In this document: one piece after another, positions 18,851 to 27,894 of the stretch
Position numbering within the stretch: the stretch's first letter is position 1
Layout: each line of letters begins with the position of its first letter
Origin: Solibacillus isronensis
GTDB taxonomy: Bacteria; Bacillota; Bacilli; Bacillales_A; Planococcaceae
DNA: 64,000 nt
Direction: 5' to 3'
Assembly (NCBI RefSeq): GCF_023715405.1
Contig: NZ_JAMBOC010000001.1
Coordinates: 124,001-188,000 of the forward strand
The notes under the pieces: model-generated
The model's database searches: none
What the model saw: only the letters and a program-made list of their open reading frames with translations
What the model was told of the DNA's origin: nothing
Position numbers and translations under genes: made by a program

Positions 18851-19977
18851 ATAGGCTAATTACGTTTAAAAAACTAGTTTTGCTAATTGTATGCACTCTC
18901 GTATTAGTTGGTTGCTCAGAACAGAAGATTCTTGAACGGATAAGTTTAACGACACTTGTAGGATATGAATTGGAGGGTGAGGATAATTTATCTGTCACAA
19001 CTATTATCCGACAAATTAATCCGGATTTAGAAAGTAAAATTGAATTGCAATCAGCAACAGCGACAACAAGTAAGGGAGCCCGTGCAAAGATGGATTTAAA
19101 AACATCGAAGAGAATTGGCTCAGGGCAATTACGGGTTGTACTATACGGTGAGGAGCTCGCAAAATCAGGTTTAAATGATAATATTCATATTTTAAAAATG
19201 AATTCCGAAATCAGCAACGCAACATATTTGGCTACTGTAGAAGGAGATTTAAAGTCATTGTTAGGGTATAAATATGAAAATATATCGGATATTGGACAAC
19301 ATATTTATCAATTAATCCAACATAACATTGAACAGCAGTATATTATTTCATCGACCCTTCATGAAGTCAATAGAGGTAAACTCTCGATTTTAGATAATTA
19401 TGCGATGCCAATATTAAAAAGAGAAGGAGAAAATATTGCAATTTCTGGTATAGCTTTTTTCAACACAGGAAAATTAGTCGGAAACCTTCCTGCGGAGGAT
19501 GCCCTATATATATTAATGACTCAAGGAAAGACCCATAACGGCACACTTGAATTGGAACTACCGATAACAATATTGGAAAAATCCCTCTCCGATACTTCGG
19601 AAAAACTGCCAATTGTCATCGACTCCATTAATTCAAAGCGGAAAATTAAGTTAGTGGATCCAGCAGTACCTGAATTCAATTTATCGATTCAATTTGAATG
19701 CAGGTTATTGGAGGTTGATTCTGATGTAAGTATGAAGGGTGCGCGTAATATTCAAAAACTTGAAAAAGAAATTAACAAACAAATCGAAAGCGAAATTAAA
19801 CGAATTATAGAGTATAGTCATGACATCAATACTGATATCTTCCAGTTTGGCGAGTATTATAAAGCACAGAATCGAAATGCGGATATTAATAATGAGAAAT
19901 GGATGGAAATGTATCCGGATGTTAAAGTGAATATCTCCGTACATTCCAAAATTATTCGTGACGGCGTTTTTCAATAA
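18847..19977 (+). CDS. spore germination lipoprotein, GerA family C subunit
   Basis: 376 residues with a lipoprotein signal: basic NRLITFKK, hydrophobic LVLLIVCTLVLVG, and lipobox Cys23 (LVGC). The body matches Ger(x)C proteins (QKILERISLTTLVGYE near the start). C subunits are anchored on the outer face of the spore inner membrane and needed for receptor function. The start overlaps the B gene stop (ATGA). A strong terminator follows. Confidence 0.9.
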   Translation: MNRLITFKKLVLLIVCTLVLVGCSEQKILERISLTTLVGYELEGEDNLSVTTIIRQINPDLESKIELQSATATTSKGARAKMDLKTSKRIGSGQLRVVLYGEELAKSGLNDNIHILKMNSEISNATYLATVEGDLKSLLGYKYENISDIGQHIYQLIQHNIEQQYIISSTLHEVNRGKLSILDNYAMPILKREGENIAISGIAFFNTGKLVGNLPAEDALYILMTQGKTHNGTLELELPITILEKSLSDTSEKLPIVIDSINSKRKIKLVDPAVPEFNLSIQFECRLLEVDSDVSMKGARNIQKLEKEINKQIESEIKRIIEYSHDINTDIFQFGEYYKAQNRNADINNEKWMEMYPDVKVNISVHSKIIRDGVFQ

Positions 19978-20004
19978 ATATGATTAATTCCATATAGAAC
20001 AATT

Positions 20005-20031
20005 GGCTGAATGAATTTCAGCCTTTTTTTT
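20005..20031 (+). terminator. terminator of the ger operon
   Basis: GGCTGAA (20005-20011) pairs with TTCAGCC (20017-20023), followed by eight T. Confidence 0.9.
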
Positions 20032-20347
20032 GTTAAATAACTTAGTGCTTATTAGTAACTTTTTTTCGCAAAAAAATATTCAGAACAGTGTATATTTAAT
20101 GATTAGAGTAGGTATTAGGTATAAGCAGCTAATTTCGATGCTATTATGAAAAGACCAAACAATTCAAAGAGACTATAACCACTAATTCATGAAAAGATGA
20201 ATGAGTTTAGCAGTTATCAAACGACGAACTTTACTGTGACTATATTATTTATAGATGAAGTTTGTATTAGTGTCTGCAGTGAATATGATGAGAAAGTTGA
20301 GTGCATCGTATGCTGAAACATGCTGTACAATCCCCAATAAAATAAGC
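20032..20347. other. 316-bp intergenic stretch without a supported gene
   Basis: No convincing coding region. It holds a possible long stem: ATAAC (20175-20179) and ACTAATTCAT (20181-20190) opposite ATGAATGAGT (20197-20206) and GTTAT (20213-20217), loop GAAAAG. A 39-codon open frame at 20197-20316 has no ribosome site. Confidence 0.5.
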
Positions 20348-20393
20348 AAAAACCATTAATTTTCCGGTTATCGGGAAAGTTAATGGTTTTTTG
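20348..20393. terminator. bidirectional terminator before the CoxG-like gene
   Basis: AAAACCATTAA and TTAATGGTTTT form the outer stem and TTTCC/GGAAA an inner one, with T-runs on both strands. Confidence 0.85.
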
Positions 20394-20394
20394 T

Positions 20395-20847
20395 TTATTT
20401 TACATCATGCAGGGCAGTAAGCTTTGTTTCAATTGAGTTCGTCAAATCGGTTGTCGCTTTAGGTACGAAACTTTCCAATACAGGGTTGATCATCATCCCC
20501 ATAAAACCGCCGGCAGACAAATCGAGGCTTCCTGTAACTTGAGAGCACTCGTTATTGCCGTCCGCAATATTAAAATAGCCGTTACCGTCAAAGTTGTCTG
20601 ATAATCCTTTAATGTTAAACTTTATATCAGTTGGCTCAATAGAATCCGTAATATCGACTTGAAGTATAATCTTTTTTTTCGTGAACCCTAAATTTGCCAG
20701 TAAAGTCCAAGTGAACTGTGTATCATGTAGTGCTTCGTGCTCAATATAACCTGGGATTAATGGGGCCCAATTATTGTAATCCTTTAGAAAATTCCATATT
20801 ACATCGTTTGATAATGGTAATTCCACTGTATGGATAGCGTTCGGCAT
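20395..20847 (-). CDS. CoxG-like SRPBCC-fold protein
   Basis: 150 residues. The pattern of START/SRPBCC small-molecule-binding proteins (CO dehydrogenase subunit G family) is visible: VELPLSNDVIWNFLKDYNNWAPLIPGY near the N-terminus (key residues W24, W32, P37 approximately) and the C-terminal helix with a GGFMGMM turn. Its ligand is unknown. The frame is open upstream to 20943, but AGGAGG (20855-20860, reverse) 7 nt before ATG 20847 gives the start. No CO dehydrogenase genes are nearby, so the name is by family only. Confidence 0.75.
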   Translation of the reverse strand: MPNAIHTVELPLSNDVIWNFLKDYNNWAPLIPGYIEHEALHDTQFTWTLLANLGFTKKKIILQVDITDSIEPTDIKFNIKGLSDNFDGNGYFNIADGNNECSQVTGSLDLSAGGFMGMMINPVLESFVPKATTDLTNSIETKLTALHDVK

Positions 20848-21025
20848 AATAATTCCTCCTAAATAATCAATTTGCACTACAAGTAAATTATTTCCAAAAA
20901 GTACTGCTGTAAATAGTATGCTAAAAAATGAATGGGAATTCAATAAAAATCAAAAATTTTCTCCAATAAACAGGGGAAAATAGCGCTTAAGTAAAATTTT
21001 CGTTTTGAAAAAACGGTGTAATTAT

Positions 21026-21094
21026 TGAATAATTAAATTAATTTAAAAAATTTATAATAATTCACTTGATTTTATAATTATTCATTTGTATAAT
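21026..21094 (+). promoter_or_regulatory. argF promoter with ARG-box-like half-sites
   Basis: TTGATT (21066-21071), 17 bp, TATAAT (21089-21094). Three copies of the half-site TGAATWATT lie around it: forward at 21026-21034, reversed at 21056-21064 and 21076-21084, the last between -35 and -10. This fits arginine repression by ArgR/AhrC, whose boxes contain TGAATAATT-like arms. Confidence 0.65.
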
Positions 21095-21125
21095 AAAATC
21101 AACATAAAGCTCACAGAGGTGTGTA

Positions 21126-22094
21126 ATGATGAAGTTATTAGAAGAGGTGCAATTAAAGCCCGTTGAAAGTTTACAAGGAAAAGACTTATTAACACTGCTT
21201 GACTATACGAGTGAAGAAGTGAAGCAACTGCTTGAACTTGCGACACAGTTGAAAACAATAACAAAAGCAGGTAAATGTCCACGATTATTGGAAGGTAAGA
21301 CACTTGGCATGATCTTTGAAAAAAGTTCAACGCGTACACGTGTATCATTTGAAGTAGGCATGCAGCAGCTTGGCGGATATGGAATGTATATGAATGCTCG
21401 CGATATGCAAATTGGCCGTGGTGAACCAATATCTGATACAGGAAGAGTATTGTCAGGTTATTTAGACGGAATTATGATTCGTGCCAACTCCCATACGATG
21501 GTGGAAGAATTGGCTGATAACGCATCGATTCCGGTCATTAATGGTTTAACGGATCTTGATCATCCATGTCAGGCATTAGCTGATCTTGAAACAATTGCCG
21601 AAAATAAAGGGGATTTGAAAGGATTAAAAATCGCTTATGTAGGTGATGGCAATAATGTAGCACATGCGCTTATTGTTGCTGCAGCACATGTTGGTATGCA
21701 TGTAGCAGTTGCAACACCACCAGGATATGAATGCGATACGCGTATTATTGAAAAAGCACAAGTGATTGCTTCTCGAAACGGCAGTACCATTGTTGTAACG
21801 AATGACCCTGTGGCAGCTGTTACAAATGCAGATGCTGTTTATGCAGATGTATGGACATCTATGGGGCAGGAAGAAGAAACGCAAAAGCGACTAAAGGATT
21901 TTGCGAAATACCAGATTAATGATGAATTGGTTGCCCATGCAAAGCCGGATTATATGTTCCTTCATTGTTTACCGGCACATCGAGAGGAAGAAGTTGCGAC
22001 GTCAGTTATTGACGGCCCAAATTCTTATATATTTGAGCAAGCAGAAAATCGTCTGCATGCACAAAAAGCAGTTTTAGTATCTTTATTGGCGTAA
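21126..22094 (+). CDS. argF: ornithine carbamoyltransferase
   Basis: 322 residues, full length. It condenses ornithine and carbamoyl phosphate to citrulline in arginine synthesis. Carbamoyl-phosphate motif STRTR at 68-72, DHPCQ, and the ornithine-site motif HCLPAHR near the C-terminus. The start is ATG 21126 or 21129 after AGAGGTG. In B. subtilis argF closes the argCJBD-carAB-argF cluster; here it stands alone with its own promoter and ARG-like sites, so a biosynthetic role is more likely than a deiminase-pathway one (no arcA/arcC nearby). Confidence 0.95.
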   Translation: MMKLLEEVQLKPVESLQGKDLLTLLDYTSEEVKQLLELATQLKTITKAGKCPRLLEGKTLGMIFEKSSTRTRVSFEVGMQQLGGYGMYMNARDMQIGRGEPISDTGRVLSGYLDGIMIRANSHTMVEELADNASIPVINGLTDLDHPCQALADLETIAENKGDLKGLKIAYVGDGNNVAHALIVAAAHVGMHVAVATPPGYECDTRIIEKAQVIASRNGSTIVVTNDPVAAVTNADAVYADVWTSMGQEEETQKRLKDFAKYQINDELVAHAKPDYMFLHCLPAHREEEVATSVIDGPNSYIFEQAENRLHAQKAVLVSLLA

Positions 22095-22104
22095 AAAGTA
22101 ACAG

Positions 22105-22321
22105 GCAGTTGGCTTTATACTACGGGTTGTAGTCGCCACTGCGAACCATACATTATTTATGGGCAGGAAGGGCAAATAAATAATGTAGTAGACCAACATG
22201 AATAACAACGGGAGACGCTGTGACGATTCATGAAGAACTACAAGTGATGTCTGTATTCAAGATGGAATGCCCCATCACTACATAGAAAAAGCAATCCGGG
22301 AGACGCTGGATTGCTTTTTTG
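22105..22321 (+). ncRNA. candidate structured RNA or 3'UTR element after argF
   Basis: Five consecutive hairpins occupy almost the whole stretch. H1 pairs GCAGTTGGC (22105-22113) with GCCACTGC (22135-22142), capped by ACTAC/GTAGT. H2 is a perfect 12-bp stem, TACATTATTTAT (22149-22160) with ATAAATAATGTA (22176-22187). H3 is CATGAAT/ATTCATG (22197-22203, 22226-22232). H4 is AGTGATG/CATCACT (22243-22249, 22273-22279). H5 is the terminator GCAATCC/GGATTGC (22291-22314) with T6. The 11-mer CGGGAGACGCT occurs in both the H3 and H5 loops. No own promoter with a good -35 was seen, so it may be processed from argF mRNA. I do not recognise the family. Confidence 0.55.
22286..22321. terminator. bidirectional terminator between argF RNA and sspI
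   Basis: AAAAAGCAATCC and GGATTGCTTTTTT frame a 10-nt loop, with T-runs on both strands. Confidence 0.88.
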
Positions 22322-22361
22322 TATGGAATCATAATTGAATGATGGGTGGTTATGCTAAATG

Positions 22362-22571
22362 TTAGCTGACAAATTGTTTTGCTAATTTTTGTGAAAAATC
22401 GTTTCGCTCACTTTCGCTTGCACCGTTCCACCATTTTTCCAAGAATACACCAAGGCCTGGAAGTAAATGTTCTTCCCCCCGTGCAATTGCATCATTGACG
22501 ATATCCTGAAATTCAGCGGCATCTGAGCCCATTACATTGGCAGTAATTGCTTGTCGAATTTGAAAATCCAT
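22362..22571 (-). CDS. sspI: small acid-soluble spore protein SspI
   Basis: 69 residues. The family core EEHLLPGLGVFLEKWW (near residues 33-48) matches SspI, a minor spore-core protein made in the forespore. In B. subtilis sspI also lies beside ysgA. The ribosome site AGGAGG precedes the ATG on the reverse strand, and a sigma-G-like promoter lies just upstream. Confidence 0.92.
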   Translation of the reverse strand: MDFQIRQAITANVMGSDAAEFQDIVNDAIARGEEHLLPGLGVFLEKWWNGASESERNDFSQKLAKQFVS

Positions 22572-22590
22572 ATGAAACCTCCTTTTCCCA

Positions 22591-22620
22591 TACTTTGTTC
22601 AAAATAATAAACTTTATACA
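22591..22620 (-). promoter_or_regulatory. sigma-G-like promoter of sspI
   Basis: On the reverse strand TGTATA (22620-22615), 17 bp, CAAAGTA (22597-22591), close to the forespore sigma-G pattern TGAATA...CATACTA. Confidence 0.5.
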
Positions 22621-22694
22621 TGGCATTGCATTATGGATTACAAAATAATTGTGCTAAAATATACAATCGAGTACGTAAAAAAGGACGGGAAATC

Positions 22695-23456
22695 ATGAAA
22701 AGAATCGAATCGACACAAAATACGCTAGTGAAGCATTGGAAAAAGCTTGTGACACAACGAAAAGAACGTGAAAAAACAGGGGAATATATAGTAGAAGGTT
22801 TTCATTTAGTGGAAGAAGCGTTAAAACATAAAGATCAAATCGTGCAAATCATTGTGCGTGAGGGTGTTGATCTACCTTTATTATGGGCAATTGATGAAGT
22901 GGTATTAGTAGACGTAAATGATGCAGTCTCAAAAGAAATTGCGGAAACTGAAAATTCCCAAGGGGTATTTGCCCATTGTAAGCAACGCCAAATCTCCGAA
23001 GATGAACAATTAAATTGGCGCAAAGTACTTTTAGTCGATGCGGTTCAAGATCCGGGAAATATCGGCACAATGATCCGAACTGCAGATGCAGCTGGAATTG
23101 ATGCAGTTATATTAGGGAAAGGTAGTGTCGATGCATTTAATCCGAAATCTTTGCGTTCTGCACAAGGTTCTCATTTCCATATTCCAGTCGTACGTGGCGA
23201 CTTGTTGGAATGGGTGGAAAACCTGCAGGCTGATAATGTTCGTGTATATGGAACTTCATTGGACGAATCTATTTCTTACAAAAAAGTGGAACCAAGTGAT
23301 TCATTTGCATTAATTGTGGGTAATGAAGGGAGTGGCATTAATCCTCAAATTTTGGCAAAAACAGACCAGAACATCATCATTCCTATATTTGGCGGGGCAG
23401 AATCATTGAACGTTGCGGTGGCAACAGGAATTTTACTGTATGCATTTGTAAAATAA
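22695..23456 (+). CDS. ysgA: SpoU/TrmH-family RNA 2'-O-methyltransferase (YsgA-like)
   Basis: 253 residues. N-terminal L30e-like substrate-binding domain (~1-95) and a C-terminal SPOUT knot with motifs DAVQDPGNIGTMIRTADAAG, NEGSGI and IPIFGGAESLNVAVA. It would methylate ribose in rRNA, probably 23S, using SAM. The frame is open to 22620, but the family N-terminus MKRIESTQN at ATG 22695 is clear. In B. subtilis ysgA lies directly before pheS; here the qox operon intervenes. Confidence 0.9.
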   Translation: MKRIESTQNTLVKHWKKLVTQRKEREKTGEYIVEGFHLVEEALKHKDQIVQIIVREGVDLPLLWAIDEVVLVDVNDAVSKEIAETENSQGVFAHCKQRQISEDEQLNWRKVLLVDAVQDPGNIGTMIRTADAAGIDAVILGKGSVDAFNPKSLRSAQGSHFHIPVVRGDLLEWVENLQADNVRVYGTSLDESISYKKVEPSDSFALIVGNEGSGINPQILAKTDQNIIIPIFGGAESLNVAVATGILLYAFVK

Positions 23457-23475
23457 ACAGTCGAAAAGTTAACGA

Positions 23476-23516
23476 GGGATTTTGTAAGTAAGTACTTATA
23501 AAATCCCATTTCTTTT
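23476..23516 (+). terminator. terminator after ysgA
   Basis: GGGATTTT (23476-23483) pairs with AAAATCCC (23500-23507), with TAAGT/ACTTA inside the loop, then ATTTCTTTT. Confidence 0.75.
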
Positions 23517-23561
23517 AAAATATTAGGTAAAAAGTGGAAATAAAACCCATAATATGAAACA

Positions 23562-23573
23562 TTAAGCGCTTTC
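23562..23573. promoter_or_regulatory. cre-like half palindrome upstream of qox promoter
   Basis: TTAAGCGCTTTC shares the AAAGCGCTT core of catabolite-responsive elements (CcpA sites), in opposite orientation to the copy at 24004. Confidence 0.4.
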
Positions 23574-23749
23574 TGATTAGTCACAAAATATGAACATTAA
23601 CGAGTTCATAGAAATGTCATTTTTGAAATGAAGGCGTGTTTTAGCTCGTAATTGCTTTGTTTTACTGCATTTGTCGTCATTATTTTAAAATATTAAAAAA
23701 GAATTGCTCGAAAAATGGCAGAAATAAGGGTATTTTCCAATTTGATGTT

Positions 23750-23778
23750 TTGACACTTATTTGATGTTTAACTAAAAT
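23750..23778 (+). promoter_or_regulatory. qoxABCD promoter
   Basis: TTGACA (23750-23755), 17 bp, TAAAAT (23773-23778). A 10-bp direct repeat TTTGATGTTT (23741-23750 and 23760-23769) flanks the -35, a possible regulator site. The resulting 5'UTR is ~275 nt. Confidence 0.75.
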
Positions 23779-24003
23779 CTAAGTAGGTTAGACAGGCGCC
23801 TTAAGTTGTCACAACAAAAAAATAAAATAATGCTTTTTGAAATAGTGAGCAAACTGTTAATTATGGGATTCAATTTAAAGGTTCTAAATGGTGATGAATT
23901 GATGTTCTGGTTATTTGCCACTATATGCATAGTGTAAATGGTAATAAGTGAAATTATTCATTCGTAGTAACACTATTGTCATTATTTTATTTTCGCTCTC
24001 ACA

Positions 24004-24018
24004 TGAAAGCGCTTAAGC
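24004..24018 (+). promoter_or_regulatory. cre-like site in the qox leader
   Basis: TGAAAGCGCTTAAGC agrees with the cre pattern TGWAANCGNTNWCA at all but the last two positions. It lies ~230 bp downstream of the start site, where CcpA would act as a roadblock. Confidence 0.45.
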
Positions 24019-24059
24019 AAAATCTAACAAGCTCTATTTATTTGGAAAGGAGTCCAACT

Positions 24060-24947
24060 ATGAAAGTAAATATGAAGGGAACATTACTCTCTTTCATGGG
24101 ACTAGGTGCTATTCTATTAGCAGGCTGTAACGATAAGTTAGCAGTACTTGATCCTAAAGGTCCTCAAGCTCAAAGACAAGCCGATGACACAATGTTATTA
24201 ATTTACTTAATGTCAGGGATTGTTTTAACAGTATTAGCAATTTTGGTGTTTATGTTATTTAAATACCGTGCATCAAAACAAAGTCCAGATTACGAGCCAC
24301 CGCATATTCATGGTCACTGGCTTGTAGAAACAATTATGATTGGTATTCCTGTAATCATCGTTATTTTCTTATCATTTGTTTCTGTTAAGAGTAACTACAT
24401 TGTTGAGAATGTTCCTCAAGAATATGAAGATCAGGAACCTTTAGTTATTTATGCTTCTTCATCTAACTGGAAATGGCACTTCAGCTATCCGGAACAAGGT
24501 ATTGAAACAGTAAACTACCTATACATTCCTGCTGGACGCTCGGTTGAATTTAAACTTTATTCTTATGGTCCAATTACAAGTTTCTGGATTCCACAACTTG
24601 GTGGTCAGAAATACGCAATGGCAGACATGGTAACAACATTACACTTAGCTGCTGACAACCCAGGCGAATTCTGGGGACGTAACGCGAACTTCTCAGGTCG
24701 TGGTACAGCAGAAAACATTTTTGATGTAACAGCATTAACTCAAACTGAATTCGACGAATGGGTAACAGAAGTTCATGAAACGGCTGCTCCATTAACAGAA
24801 GAGAAGTTTGACGAATTATTAGAGCCAGGTCACCTTGGTAAACAAACTTATACTGGTACACATCTAGAGTTCTCACCAGCTCCGGAACACAACCATGAAT
24901 CTTCAGACGAAGAAAAAGAGGATGAAGAGGACCATTCTTCACACTAA
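24060..24947 (+). CDS. qoxA: cytochrome aa3-600 menaquinol oxidase subunit II
   Basis: 295 residues. Lipoprotein signal ending at Cys23 (LLAGC), two membrane helices (~45-70, ~90-112) and an extracellular cupredoxin domain. The CuA ligand set of cytochrome c oxidases (CxxxC...H) is absent and the FWIPQLGGQKYAMADM and FWGRNANFSGRG stretches are typical, so this is the quinol-oxidising QoxA, not CtaC. The tail is rich in His, Glu and Asp. AAAGGAG (24046-24052) sets the ATG at 24060, not the upstream in-frame start. First gene of qoxABCD. Confidence 0.93.
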   Translation: MKVNMKGTLLSFMGLGAILLAGCNDKLAVLDPKGPQAQRQADDTMLLIYLMSGIVLTVLAILVFMLFKYRASKQSPDYEPPHIHGHWLVETIMIGIPVIIVIFLSFVSVKSNYIVENVPQEYEDQEPLVIYASSSNWKWHFSYPEQGIETVNYLYIPAGRSVEFKLYSYGPITSFWIPQLGGQKYAMADMVTTLHLAADNPGEFWGRNANFSGRGTAENIFDVTALTQTEFDEWVTEVHETAAPLTEEKFDELLEPGHLGKQTYTGTHLEFSPAPEHNHESSDEEKEDEEDHSSH

Positions 24948-24984
24948 TTTTTGAAAGTAACAACTTTTCGAAAGGAGTACTACT

Positions 24985-26949
24985 ATGTCGGAATTCTTTG
25001 CACAGTTTGCAGTTCCACACCCAAGCACATTAATTTATATCGCAATGGCTTCTATAGTTTTAGGGTCAATCGCGTTAGTAGCGATCGTTACTTATTTTAA
25101 ATTGTGGGGCTACTTATGGCGTGAATGGATTACAACTGTTGACCATAAAAAAATCGGTATCATGTATTTAATCACTGCTTTAGTTATGCTTTTCCGCGGC
25201 GGTGTCGATGCCGTAATGATGCGTTTACAGCTAGCTATTCCAGAAAACGGTTTCTTAGACGCTCAGCACTATAACGAAGTATTTACAACTCACGGAGTAG
25301 TCATGATTTTATTCATGGCAATGCCATTCATTACATTCTTCTTTAACTTTTTAGTACCTTTACAAATCGGGGCACGTGACGTTGCGTTCCCACGTTTGAA
25401 CAACTTGGCATTCTGGTTATTCTTCATGGGTATGGGATTATTCAATATCTCATTCATCGTTGGGGGATCTCCTGATTCTGGATGGACTTCATATTTCCCA
25501 TTAGCGGATAATGAATTCAGTACATCAGTTGGTACAAACTATTACATGCTGGCACTTCAAATTGCGGGTCTTGGTACATTAATGACAGGTATTAACTTCA
25601 TTACGACTATCATGAAAATGCGTGCTCCAGGCATGACATTATTTAAAATGCCAATGTTCACTTGGTCAGCACTTATTGCAAACTTAATTATCGTATTCGC
25701 GTTCCCAGTATTAACAGTAGCATTAGCTATGGGTACAATGGACCGTCTATGGGATACTAAATTCTTTGCTATCGGTGACGGTGGTATGGACATGCTTTGG
25801 GCCAACCTGTTCTGGGTTTGGGGTCACCCTGAAGTATATATCTTAATCTTACCGGCATTCGGTATTTTCTCTGAAGTTATTTCGACATTCGCACGTCGTA
25901 ACTTATATGGTTACACATCAATGGTTTGGTCAATGATCTTAATTTCAGTATTCTCGTTCGCTGTATGGACTCACCACTTCTTTACAATGGGTCAAGGTGC
26001 ATTCACGAACTCGATCTTCTCGATCACAACAATGGCAATTGCGATCCCAACAGGGGTTAAAATTTTCAACTGGTTATTCACACTTTATAAAGGGAAAATT
26101 GTTATTACAACACCAATGTTGTATGCATTGCACTTCATTCCTTTATTCACACTTGGTGGTGTTACAGGGGTTATGCTTGCGATGTCAGCAGCTGACTACC
26201 AATACCACAACACAATGTTCTTAGTAGCCCACTTCCATAACGTAATCATCCCTGGTGTTGTTTACGCGATGTTAGCTGGTTTAACGTTCTACTGGCCAAA
26301 AATGTTCGGTTTCATGTTAAATGAGCGTCTTGGTAAAGCAACTGTTTGGGTAATGTCTATAGGTTTCGTACTATCATTCATTCCAATGTATATCACTGGT
26401 TTAGATGGTCAAGCACGTCGTATGTACACATACTCTGATGCTGCAGGTTTCAGTACTTTAAACATGGTATCGTTCGTCGGTGCCGGAATCATGTCTGTTT
26501 CATTCTTAATGCTAGTATGGAACATTTGGTACAGTTTCAAAAACTCTCCACGCGACATCGGTTCAGATCCATGGGATGCACGTGGTCTTGAGTGGGCGAC
26601 ACATACACCAATCCCACACTATAACTTTGCAATCACTCCAGACGTAACTGATTCAAATTCAGAAGCATTCTGGGATTATAAGAAAAACGGCACGAAGTTA
26701 TTCAAAGGTGAAATTCAAGATATTCACATGCCAAATAACTCAGGTCAAACATTTATTTTATCAATATTCTTCTTCATCGGTGGTTTCGCTTTAGTATTCA
26801 GCATGTTCACTTTAGCAATCATCAGCTTAATCGGTATTTTAGCTTGCATGGGTTACCGTTCTCTAGAAGACGACCATGGCTACCATATCCATAAAGAAGA
26901 AGTAGAATTAATCGAAAAAAAATATGAAAAAGAAGGAGGTGCGAAATAA
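24985..26949 (+). CDS. qoxB: cytochrome aa3-600 menaquinol oxidase subunit I
   Basis: 654 residues, haem-copper oxidase catalytic subunit with about 14 membrane helices. Low-spin haem His in TTHGVVM, CuB His and cross-linked Tyr in WGHPEVYI, the His pair THHFF, the proton-channel Lys in PTGVKIFNW, and the high-spin haem His in VAHFHN. It reduces O2 to water with electrons from menaquinol and pumps protons. 37 bp after qoxA; ends overlapping qoxC. Confidence 0.96.
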   Translation: MSEFFAQFAVPHPSTLIYIAMASIVLGSIALVAIVTYFKLWGYLWREWITTVDHKKIGIMYLITALVMLFRGGVDAVMMRLQLAIPENGFLDAQHYNEVFTTHGVVMILFMAMPFITFFFNFLVPLQIGARDVAFPRLNNLAFWLFFMGMGLFNISFIVGGSPDSGWTSYFPLADNEFSTSVGTNYYMLALQIAGLGTLMTGINFITTIMKMRAPGMTLFKMPMFTWSALIANLIIVFAFPVLTVALAMGTMDRLWDTKFFAIGDGGMDMLWANLFWVWGHPEVYILILPAFGIFSEVISTFARRNLYGYTSMVWSMILISVFSFAVWTHHFFTMGQGAFTNSIFSITTMAIAIPTGVKIFNWLFTLYKGKIVITTPMLYALHFIPLFTLGGVTGVMLAMSAADYQYHNTMFLVAHFHNVIIPGVVYAMLAGLTFYWPKMFGFMLNERLGKATVWVMSIGFVLSFIPMYITGLDGQARRMYTYSDAAGFSTLNMVSFVGAGIMSVSFLMLVWNIWYSFKNSPRDIGSDPWDARGLEWATHTPIPHYNFAITPDVTDSNSEAFWDYKKNGTKLFKGEIQDIHMPNNSGQTFILSIFFFIGGFALVFSMFTLAIISLIGILACMGYRSLEDDHGYHIHKEEVELIEKKYEKEGGAK

Positions 26950-27548
26950 TGGGTAAAGTTAATAACAATGTTCCATTGGAATATTCAACAGAGGAAAATA
27001 ACCTGAAAATCTTCGGGTTCTGGACTTTCCTAGGTGCGGAAATTATGTTATTCGGTACATTATTCGCATCATACTTTGTCCTTTCGGGTCGTACAGGTGA
27101 CGGTCCAACTGCTGCTGAGATTTTCGAAATCGGTCCAGTATTGGCAGAAACATTTATTCTTTTAACATCAAGTTTTACAATCGGTTTAGCTATTCATGCT
27201 ATGCGTCTTGGCAGTAAAAAAGCGACATTGTCATTTATGGGTATTACGTTATTACTTGGTGCAGCGTTCATTTCTGTAGAAATTTACGAATTTGTACACT
27301 ATGTACATGTTGGTGCAGGTATTACGACTAGTGCCTTCACATCTGCTTTATTAACAACGTTAGGAACACACGGTCTTCACGTAACGTTTGGTTTATTCTG
27401 GGGAATCTTCATTATGATCCAAATTGCCAAACGCGGACTTAACTCAGTAACAGCAGGGAAAACATTTGTATTCTCACTATACTGGCACTTCCTGGATGTT
27501 GTTTGGATCTTCATCTTCAGTTTCATTTACTTGAAAGGAATGATGTAA
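26949..27548 (+). CDS. qoxC: cytochrome aa3-600 menaquinol oxidase subunit III
   Basis: 199 residues, five membrane helices of the CoxC fold; KIFGFWTFLGAEIMLFGTLF at the start and YWHFLDVVWIFIF at the end are conserved. Its ATG shares one base with the qoxB stop (TAATG), so translation is coupled. Confidence 0.95.
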   Translation: MGKVNNNVPLEYSTEENNLKIFGFWTFLGAEIMLFGTLFASYFVLSGRTGDGPTAAEIFEIGPVLAETFILLTSSFTIGLAIHAMRLGSKKATLSFMGITLLLGAAFISVEIYEFVHYVHVGAGITTSAFTSALLTTLGTHGLHVTFGLFWGIFIMIQIAKRGLNSVTAGKTFVFSLYWHFLDVVWIFIFSFIYLKGMM

Positions 27549-27551
27549 TCT

Positions 27552-27833
27552 ATGGCTAAGTTCTTCCCAATGGGCCAAATTATGGGCTTCGTATTTTCAC
27601 TGATTTTAACAGTGATTGCAATGCTTGTTTACTTCACAGATATGTCATTCACAACTGGAATGGTTATCCTTTTAGTGACAGCATTCATTCAAGCAGGTTT
27701 ACAGTTTATTGTCTTCATGCACGCTGGTGAAACAAATGACAAGTGGGCTATCTACTCGAACATCGTATACGGAATCGGTTTAGTAGTATTGACTGTTTTA
27801 GGTTCTTTATTAATCCTTCTTTGGGATATGTAA
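27552..27833 (+). CDS. qoxD: cytochrome aa3-600 menaquinol oxidase subunit IV
   Basis: 93 residues, three membrane helices of the COX4 prokaryotic family (FIQAGLQFIVFMHAGE is the conserved second helix). Starts 3 bp after qoxC. Last gene of the operon. Confidence 0.93.
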   Translation: MAKFFPMGQIMGFVFSLILTVIAMLVYFTDMSFTTGMVILLVTAFIQAGLQFIVFMHAGETNDKWAIYSNIVYGIGLVVLTVLGSLLILLWDM

Positions 27834-27845
27834 TGATGAAAAACG

Positions 27846-27892
27846 CTCCAGCTAGTTGATAAATGTACGAAAATACATTAAACTAGTTGGAG
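27846..27892. terminator. long hairpin after qoxD overlapping a possible pheST promoter
   Basis: CTCCAGCTAGTT pairs with AACTAGTTGGAG (outer) and AATGTA with TACATT (inner). The plus strand lacks a T-run (AATATATT follows), so termination of qox is uncertain; the minus strand has CGTTTTT. Within it TTGATA (27856-27861), 17 bp, TAAACT (27879-27884) is a candidate promoter for the pheS leader. Confidence 0.5.
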
Positions 27893-27894
27893 AA

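Noticed and set aside
20197..20316. 39-codon cysteine-containing open frame in the intergenic region after the ger operon
   Set aside because: No ribosome site, no promoter, and its start lies within a hairpin; chance is sufficient.
24060..27833. Whether the oxidase is a cytochrome c oxidase (ctaCDEF)
   Set aside because: Subunit II has no CuA ligands and no cytochrome c domain, and the four-gene order is qoxABCD.
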